NCBI GenBank assembly: GCA_936928855.1
Contig: CAKZHZ010000047.1
Coordinates: forward strand, 1-64,000
Direction of reading: 5' to 3'
Length of the DNA: 64,000 nucleotides
DNA from: an uncultured Polycyclovorans sp.
Lineage (GTDB): Bacteria; Pseudomonadota; Gammaproteobacteria; Nevskiales; Nevskiaceae
How positions within the stretch are numbered: the stretch's first letter is position 1; every line of letters starts with the position of its first letter. Shown piece after piece: positions 43,901 to 51,700 of this stretch. The notes under the pieces are model-generated. The model was not told where the DNA came from. It made no database searches and was given only the letters and a program-made list of their open reading frames with translations. The translations under genes and the position numbers were made by a program.

Positions 43901-45705
43901 CATTCCCGAGCGGCCGGAAATTGCACGCAGAGATCACGCAGCATGCCTGCGTACTGCGCCCCTTCCCCGGGGAACAGGAAGCAGAGCTTGCCGGGGGCGG
44001 TGCCGTGCCCGTAGTGGAGGCCATTCCGGGTCTTGAACGGGCGCGCGTCCTCTTTGGCGAGCTTGTCGTGGGCCTGCCCCAGCTTCTTCTGCAGGTCATC
44101 GAGATCGCTGGCGATGATGGCGAGGCGATGGGGGCCCTCGGCCGTGGTCGCGCAATGCTGTGCCACCGAGGACAGCTGCGGTCGCGGCGTCAGTTGCAGG
44201 CGTTGCTGGAGCTGCGCCACACGCGCGGCCAGGGCAGCCCGATCCGCAGCAGCCAGCATCACCAGTTCGCCATCGCTGGGGGCATGCAACACCGGCACCT
44301 GAACGGGACGGTTCTGGGGCCGGTGTTCCTCCAGCAGTACGTGGGCGTTGATACCGCCAAACCCGAAGGCATTGGCGCCCGCCCGACGTGGTTTGCGGGG
44401 GTCGTGTACCCAGGGTCTGGCCTCTGAATTCAGGTAGAACGGCGTCCGTTCCAGTTTCAGGTGCGGGGCCGGGGCATCGATCAGCATCGGCGGCAGCACC
44501 TTCTGATGCAGTGCCAGCGTCACCTTGATCAGGCTGGCCGCACCGGAGGCCGGGATGGCATGACTGATCTGGCTTTTCACCGAGCCGAGCGCGATATGCG
44601 GCAGCGTGCCCTGTCGCTCGCCGAAGATAGCCGTGAGCGACTGAATCTCGGTTCGGTCGCCCAGCGGAATGCCGGTGGCGTGCGCCTCGATCAGGCTGAC
44701 GGTGGCCGGGTCGATGCCGCTGGCCTCGTAGGCCCGTCGCATCGCCACCACCTGGCCTTCGCTGCGCGGGGCGAACAGCCCCTTGGCACGCCCGTCGCTG
44801 GCGACACCGATGCCCTTGATGACGGCATAGATCCGATCGCCGTCGCGCTCGGCATCAGCCAGGCGCTTGAGTACGACCACACCACAGCCCTCACCCAGCA
44901 GGGTACCGGTGCCTGCCGCGTCGAACGGACGGATCCGTTCGCGGGACAGGGCGTTGATCTGGGAGAAGATCATGTAGCTGTGCGGCGGCGTCTGTGCATG
45001 GACACCGCCGGACAGCATCAGATCACAACGCCCGAGCTGCAGTTCGCGGCAGGCCTGTTCAAGGGCCACCAGTGACGACGCACAGGCGGCATCCACGATG
45101 CAGTTGGGGCCCATCAGGTCGAGCCGGTTGGCGATGACCCCGGTGGTCACATTGGGGATCAGGCCGGGCAGCATCTCCGGATTGAAGGGCGGCAGCTGCG
45201 CACGCAGACCTTCACGCAGGGCATCCAGCTCGGTATCGCTGAGGTCCGGGCGGACCTTGGCGACGAGGTCGACCATCTGATCGATCTCGTTGCCGTGGGC
45301 GATCAGGTTGGCCGCACCGCGGTTGGTGTTGTTGCCACGCCCGAGAATGACCCCGGCGCGCTCGTGGTCGAATGGCTTGTCGAGGTAGCCACTGTCGCGC
45401 AGGGCGTCGCGCGACTGTTTGAGCGCCAGAAAGTGATCCGGCTCGCGCCCGTCCACGGTGTTGGGCATGACCCCGAACTCCCGCGGATCGAACTCCGCCA
45501 GGTCGTGCAGCCAGCCGCCCTGTGCCGTATAGACCCGGTTGGGTGCACGACCCTCGCGATCGAGTACGCCACGAGACCAGGCTTCCGGTGCTTCGCTGAC
45601 GCAGTAGCGGCGGTCGAGGATGTTCTGCCAGTAGGCCGGCACATCGCGCGAGCCGGCGTAGACGCCGGACATGCCGATGATGGCGATGTCCAGGGCTTCA
45701 GCCAC
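40906..45705 (-). CDS. Type I PKS/FAS-like synthase: KS-AT-DH-PPTase
   Basis: 1599 aa from a GTG at 45705 that has GAGG nine bases upstream and overlaps the previous stop by 8 bp; an ATG at 45744 is an alternative. KS at ~6-460 with Cys208 (DAACASS), His341 (EAHATG) and His382 (SHAIPAS). AT at ~575-890 with Ser676 (GHSTGE) and His788. A hotdog dehydratase-like region at ~1030-1330 (DHTIGG at ~1058). C-terminal 4'-phosphopantetheinyl transferase at ~1405-1595 (ISHS, GLDYQ, WSSKEAAAK). It has no ACP, so it must work on the ACPs of the first synthase or on the free ACP. The KS His motifs are slightly non-canonical but keep the catalytic residues. Confidence 0.88.
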   Translation of the reverse strand: MAEALDIAIIGMSGVYAGSRDVPAYWQNILDRRYCVSEAPEAWSRGVLDREGRAPNRVYTAQGGWLHDLAEFDPREFGVMPNTVDGREPDHFLALKQSRDALRDSGYLDKPFDHERAGVILGRGNNTNRGAANLIAHGNEIDQMVDLVAKVRPDLSDTELDALREGLRAQLPPFNPEMLPGLIPNVTTGVIANRLDLMGPNCIVDAACASSLVALEQACRELQLGRCDLMLSGGVHAQTPPHSYMIFSQINALSRERIRPFDAAGTGTLLGEGCGVVVLKRLADAERDGDRIYAVIKGIGVASDGRAKGLFAPRSEGQVVAMRRAYEASGIDPATVSLIEAHATGIPLGDRTEIQSLTAIFGERQGTLPHIALGSVKSQISHAIPASGAASLIKVTLALHQKVLPPMLIDAPAPHLKLERTPFYLNSEARPWVHDPRKPRRAGANAFGFGGINAHVLLEEHRPQNRPVQVPVLHAPSDGELVMLAAADRAALAARVAQLQQRLQLTPRPQLSSVAQHCATTAEGPHRLAIIASDLDDLQKKLGQAHDKLAKEDARPFKTRNGLHYGHGTAPGKLCFLFPGEGAQYAGMLRDLCVQFPAAREWFDFLEETVVPGERDSRAPIVFAPPTAIDEATRSATEQRLFDMDIASETVFAASMALFDVLTGLGLRADAMLGHSTGENTALTASRVRRFSDRREIADTVRDLNRIYRELDARGEIAEGALLTIGALKPDRREALLAQTGSDIVVAMDNCPNQLVIFGSREAVSAVREREAAEGAICAELPFGRAYHTALFKPIADAYREYFAGIDFGEGIATLYSARSAAPFSHDAADIRELVAQQWESRVRFTDTIERLHRDGYRVFVEVGPSSNLTGFVSDILRGTDDVVVVGTDSRRKTGLAALRSALAQLFAAGVPFPPAGLFAHRDIAPMAEPAAATPVPRLNLMMPRLKWPDDLPVPPLPIEAAPAPSSGPVATASPNAPADPRQLALQTHFALMRDFLDSQARVMGLAAAAPAASPPPAVSPAETVRFPLLQRATQQQDGQRIVFEQRLQLDEEIFLQDHTIGGAPSAHDPSLLPIPVVPFTFSMELLSEAAQRVTGRSDLRVVGLDQVRGSRWLSLDEGELHLRVVMEPRPGSDGTLQVFGRIFALGIGGPPGGLAVFEGLVRLAPHYETPPAARPWSAPDAHAACNNPDGELYAHGMFHGPRLQGVQHIRRWGENAIEADLVAIPTQDYFRSIRMPSFELDAAMLDAAGQLAGYWLTEKHTWGFNCFPFRLARFHVYAPPPPPGTKVLCRMTLQMTGEQLLEASMDMIGPDGQVIMRADHWEDRKFSVPQRLYDYRLQPQRRTMSQPWLRSLPSLKHHYLRLMEPFAHDFLDEGGGIWRRMLAHMVLGHRERKVFYSLPANSTRREEWLMGRIAAKEALREWLKDVHNHDLASADIELLADADGRPRASCARLPDLALPTVSISHSRRWAAASLSMPGAPCGLDYQRLDHVDPDLLVAGALTDLERALLQPWKDQPTYSQVTVALWSSKEAAAKSHGEGLGGRPVDWRVVSLTDGPLPARAMVEHKGWRYAIDLIYPSPGEVVAFCCERSDVTLPQPA

Positions 45706-48700
45706 GATGACTGGCCTCGCCGGCAAGGCGGTTGAGTGCCGCACTCATGTGCCCCTCGCAGCGTTCCATCGCCAGTGCCACACGGCCCTCGGTGTCGATG
45801 AACCATGCGTCGTAGCGGACGGCGTTGGCCTGCTCATCGGGGAGCATGCGCAGGGCCAGCCGTAGCGGCTGATCCAGCGTCGCACCGGCGAAGCGTTGCA
45901 CGCGACCGAACGCCGAGGGCAGTGCGGTCATGTCGTGCTGAACACGCGACCACACGATGGCCAGCTGCGGCGCCAGGTCCAGCAGACCCGGATCGAACAG
46001 CCATTGTCCCGGCCGTTCCACCCAGGCGGTGACCTCGGCGCCCCGCACTTGGGCATCGATGCCGGCCCGGGCGACGCCGTCGATGCGATCGATCAGCTGG
46101 AAGCGCGGTCCATGGAACAGATAGCGGTGGTAGGCATCACTGGCGCTTACCGGCTGCGCCTCCGCCAGGGCGGCAAGGTCGAGTTTCGGCGCAGCGGGCA
46201 GCTGTTCCACCAGGCAGACGGTTGCCCGATAGCAGGGCCGCTTCTGCGCGGGGTCTACCATTTCCACGGTAATCGACTGGGTGCCGGCATCCGAGTGGGA
46301 GGAAGCCCGTGCACGCAGCTGGATCAGTCGTTCACCATCGCGCTCCAGCGTGATGCCGTTGAACTGCCGCAGATCGCGGATTTCGCTGACCTGCCAGCCC
46401 GGCCATGCGGCTGCCGCAAACTGTGCCATCCATTCGGCAGCGCCGGCCGCCGGCAACACCAGCTTGCCATCGATGCGGTGGTCCAGCAGATAGGGATCGC
46501 GCCCGGCACTGAACACATGATCCAGGGTCATGGCGCCGCCGGGTCCCATCCGCGGAGCGTGGGCGATCAGCACCAGATCGTTGGCGGCGGCGGTTGGGGG
46601 GTTCACCGGATCAGCCTCTCCCTCGCCCCAGCGACCACGACCGGCCACCAGCTCGACGTCGCTACGGGCTCCGTGTCGCAGTTCGTCGATCCAGAAGCGC
46701 CGGCCGGCGGGCACCGGAATCGGTTCGATGCCCTGTGCGCGGAAGCCGTCGCGAACGGCCTCGCTGGCCATGCCCGCGTCCCAGGGGCCCCAGTTGACCG
46801 CCATCACCCGGGTGTCGGGCCAGCGCCGGTGCAGCGCCCAGGCCATGCGGTTGAGGGTTTCGTTTGCGGCAGCGTAATCCGATTGCCCGCGATTGCCGAA
46901 GCGACCCGCCACCGAGGTGAAGAAGCAGAGCAGTTTCAGGCTGTCCGGTCGCAGGTGGTCCGCCAGCACGCGGGCGCCGTCGAGCTTGGTGCCGATGACG
47001 CGCCGGAACGATGCCTCGGTTTTGTCCACCACCAGCTTGTCCTCGATCACGCCGGCACCATGAATCACGGCATCAATGCGGCCGTGTTGCTGATAGAGCT
47101 GATCAAGCAGTCCGGCAAACGCGCCAGCATCCCGTACGTCACAGGCCTGGTAGTCGACACTGGCACCCGTCTCGCGCAAGCGAGCAAGGTTATGGCGGAT
47201 CTCCCGGGCCGCCATCAGGGCCTGAATGCGACGGTCGATTTCGGCAGGGCGCGGCGTCTCACCGGCCTTGCGGGCTTCGCCGACGAAATGGCTACGCAGG
47301 GCGGCTGCGTCGGTCAGCGCAAGGGTGGCGTCCGCTTCTGCCGGGGGCTCGGCGGTGCGGCCGATCAGCACGAAGCGCATGCCGGGGACCGCCATCGCCT
47401 CCAGCAGTTCGGCAGTGATGCCACGGGCGCCACCGGTGGCCAGGACCACCCAGTCAGCCGCGGGTTCGAGCCCGACACCTGAGCCCACGGACTGCGCCAG
47501 CACTCGGCTGCCGGTGCGCTCGCTGCCGATGTATCCCACTTCCGGAGCGGGGTCGTCGCACAGCAGCTCGTCGCACAGGGCGGCAACAATCTCGGTATCG
47601 GTCTGTCCGTCGAAATCGACGGCGCGCAGGCGTGCTTCCGGGTATTCGAAGCGGAGGCAGTTGAGCATGCCGTTGAGGCCGCCCGCCAGCAGGTCGCCAT
47701 CGCCTTCGCTGTCACGCCCGAAGCTGCCGCCAAGGCGCGATGCTGCAATCAGGCGGATGCCGTCGAACGCCTTGCCCATCGCCTGCGCAAGGTTCAGCAA
47801 GGGCAGCAGGTGGGCGCCAATACCATCGGCATCAGGCGTCGGTGTCAGACCCGAGAGGTGCAGCACCGCCTTGACCGGCGTGCCTGCGGCTGCGGCGGCT
47901 TGTAGCGCGCCACGCAGATCGTCGGGCCCAAGTTGCTGCAGGGTGGTGGGGTTCAGGCCCTCGGCCCGCAGGCGGGCGCTGAGCGCCTCGGTAATGGCCT
48001 CCGGGCCACCCAGTACCAGCGTCGCGCCGCTCAGCGTCTTGCGATGCGGCGGCAGCGGTGCCGGAACCGGTCGAACCACGTATCGGGGAATGGAGGATGC
48101 ACTGTCCCGGTCCTCGGTGCCGCCGTTGTCCGTCGCAGCGTCTGCCACAACGGGGGGGGTGGCAGCGGGGGGCGCGGCCTGGGGCGTCAGCGCATCCAGC
48201 GCCTGCAGCACTGCATTGAGGCTGCGGGCTTGCGTAAGCGACTCCATCCCGGCCTGCAGCGCCTGGCCGATTGCCGGCGGCAGGGCTTGCTGCAGCGCAC
48301 CGATGATTTCCACCCGTTTGATGGAATCCACGCCCAGATCCGCTTCGAGGTCGGCATCCAGCGCCAGCATGTCTTCCGGGTATCCGGTGCGTTCGGCGAC
48401 GATCCCCAGCAGCAGCGCCGGATACGCCGGCGCGGCGGGCGATGCGGCCGGCGAGGCAGGTGCGGCGGCGGGGGCAGGCGATGAAGCGGCGGGCATCACG
48501 GTATCCAGCGCCGCCAGTACGGCGTTGAGTGTGCGGGCCTGTGTGAAGCGCTCCATCTCGGCCTGCAAGGCCTGCCCCGCCTCGGCCGGCAGGGCCTTCT
48601 GCAGGGCGCCGACAATTTCCACCCGCTTGATCGAGTCAATGCCGAGATCGGCTTCCAGGTCGGCATCGAGGCCAAGCATGTCCTCGGGGTAACCGGTGCG

Positions 48701-51700
48701 TTCGGCGACGATCCCCAATAGCAGCGGACGCGGGTCCATCGCAGTGTGGGCGGCCGGCGGCGCTGACGTTTCGGCCTGGGGCGCCAAGGGCGCTGCCGGC
48801 GCGATGGCGGCGAGGGCGGTCAGTACCGCGTTCAGCGTGCGTGCCTGGGTGAAGGTTTCCATCTGGGCATGCAGGGCTGTGCCGGTATCAGCCGGCAGTG
48901 CCTTCTGCAGCGCACCGATGATCTCCACCCGTTTGATGGAGTCCACGCCCAGATCCGCTTCGAGATCAGCGTCGAGCGCCAGCATGTCCTCCGGATAGCC
49001 GGTGCGTTCAGCGACGATACCGAGCAGCAGGGCACGCAGGTCGACAGCGGGGGCGTGCGCCGCTGCCGGCGCCGCGGGAGCCGCTGCGGCCGGCATTTCC
49101 GTGGGCAGCGGTGCCACCGCATCCAGCGCGGTCAGGATCGCGGCCAGGCTGCGAGCCTGTGTGAACTGTTCCATGTGGGCTTGCAGCGCGCTGCCGATGG
49201 TGTCCGGCAGGGCCTTCTGGAGCGCCCCCATGATCTCGACGCGCTTGATCGAGTCGACGCCGAGGTCGGCCTCGAGGTCGGCGTCCAGGCCGAGCATGTC
49301 CTCCGGATAGCCGGTGCGTTCGGCGACGATGCCCAGCAGTACCGCGCGACGGTCCACCTGCACCTGCACCTGCGTCGCTGCCGGGTTCGAAACTTCGGGG
49401 CTGGCCGGTGGTGTCGCGGCTATCGCGGCAACCGGTGCCGTTGCGGTTGTAGCGGCGGGATTCGCTACAGGTGGCGGCACCGCGAGGGTGGGGGGTGCCA
49501 TCGGTGCCGGGGCGGCGGTTCCGGGTGGGAGGGCACCGAGCGCCTGTTGCAGGACCCGCTCCTGAAGCGCCAGGAACTGCTGCATGGTCTGCTGGTAGGC
49601 GAGCAATGCATCACTGCCGATGCCGGTGGGCAGGGCTGGCGCGGCCGCCGGTGCCGCGGGAGGTGTCACGGCGCCTGAGGGCGGGGCGGCGGCGGTTGCC
49701 GCCGCTGCCCGCGCAGCATCGGCGGTAGCGCGTGTCAGTGCCGGCAGACTGCCGGTACGACGCTCGCGGTCCTGCTGTGGACGGGCGCAGCCGCCGCTGA
49801 CCATCCAGACATGGGCGGGCAGTGCAGGCTCGGCTGCTGCCTGGGCCAGCGCGGTGATCTCCACCATGGGCAGATCGCGGCCGTCGAACAGGCGCTGCGC
49901 CTGCAAGGCCACGCCGCGGGTCCACAACTCCGCCAGGCCGAGCAGCAGGCCGCGCAAGCCACCACCCTGGCCATCGAGAGAGACCGTGGCGGTGTCGGCG
50001 CGACCGTCGAGAATGGCGCGAGCCATGTTGGCGCAGATGCTCTTCGGCCCCAGTTCGACGAACAGGCGGCAGCCCTGGTCGGCCATGGCCGTGATTTCCT
50101 TGACGAACTCCACGCTGGACAGCAGGTGCTCGTCGAGCAGGGCCTTCATGGCCCCCGGGTCATCCGGATACGGGGCGCCACTGCGATTGCTGTAGACCGG
50201 CACCTCGCCACGGACGAAGGCGGTCGACTGGATCGCCGCGGACAGCGGTGGTCGGGCACCCGCCACCAACTCGGTATGGAATGCGCCGGAGACGGGCAGC
50301 GGCGTGCAGCGCAGGCCGGCCTTGCCCAACGCTTCCACCGCCGCTTCGACGGCGGCGCGGGGGCCGGAGATCACGCTCTGGCCCGGACTGTTGTGGTTGG
50401 CCACGCGGACGCCTTCGAAGGCCTCCAGCTGGGACTCGATGGCAGACCGGTCACCCTGGACCGCCGCCATGGTGCCGGGAACCGAGGCGGCACTGGCGTC
50501 AGCCATCGCAGCCCCCCGCACGGCCGACAGCCGCAGGCAGTCCTCGGCGGAAATGACGCCGGCGGCGGCCAGCGCGACGTACTCGCCATAGCTATGGCCT
50601 GCGGTTGCCTGCGGCTGCAGGCCGAGGCGGCGGGCCAAGGCGAGATACCCCAGTGCCACCGCGCCGATGGCAGGCTGCGCCACGCGGGTATCGGTGAGCG
50701 CCTGTTGCTGGGCCTGCTCGGTCGCCGCATCGAAGGCCGAGGGTGGCAGAGCGTAGTCGGACAGGCGACGTGGCAGCTGTGCCGCCAGCGTGCGATCGGC
50801 CAGTTCCAATGCGCCGCGAATCTCGTCGAAATAGAGCCCGGTCTCGCGCCCCATATTGAGGTGTTGCGCGCCCTGGCCCGGGAACAGGAAGGCCAGTGCC
50901 GGCGCTACGGCGGGGGTCTCACGATTGAGTCGTGCGCCCGGCGGCAGCGGCTTGCCCTCATGCAGATGGGCCAGCACGGCGTCCAGATCACGGTGCAGGG
51001 CGTTGAAATCCTGGGCGACCAGGGCCAGCGTCACCGGGGCGTCAGCGTGACGACCCGCCGCACCCGCCAGCGATTGTGCCAACGTGCCGAGCTTCAGGCG
51101 CCCGGGGGCCCGCGCCACCGGAACCAGCTGCTCGATCTGCTGTTGCAACTGGGCGACATCACGAGCGCGGAAGACCAGCAGCTCCTGCGGCCACTGGTCG
51201 TGTCCGGCAGCGGCGGGTTGAGCACCCTGGTACTCCTCCAGCACAGCGTGGAAGTTGGTGCCGCCGAAGCCGAACGCCGACACGCCCGCGCGCCGGGGGT
51301 GATCGGGGTGCGCCACCCAGGGCCGCGGCTGCTTCAGCAGATAGGCCGGAGCATCCGCCGCGGCCAGGGGTTCGATGGGAGCGTCGACGCCAAAGTGCGC
51401 CGGCTGCACCCGGTGGTACAGCGACAGTGCCATCTTGATCAGGCCGGCCACGCCGGCGCTGGCCTTGGTGTGACCGACCAGGGTCTTCACCGAGCCGACG
51501 GCGACCGTCTGCGGCGCCGCCTTTTCCGCGCGCAGGGCGCGGGTGATGGTCTCGGCCTCGGCCTTGTCACCCACCGGCGTGCCGGTGCCGTGCGCCTCGA
51601 ACAGGCTCAGGGTGCTGGGCGAGAAGCCGGCCTTGGCATAGGCGCGGTTGAGTGCGCGGATCTGGCCATCAGGGCGCGGCGCGGTGAGGCCCAGCGCCTT

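Noticed and set aside
48184..49354. CRISPR-like or satellite repeat
   Set aside because: The ~310-bp periodic units are in frame and encode ACP domains; they are coding repeats.
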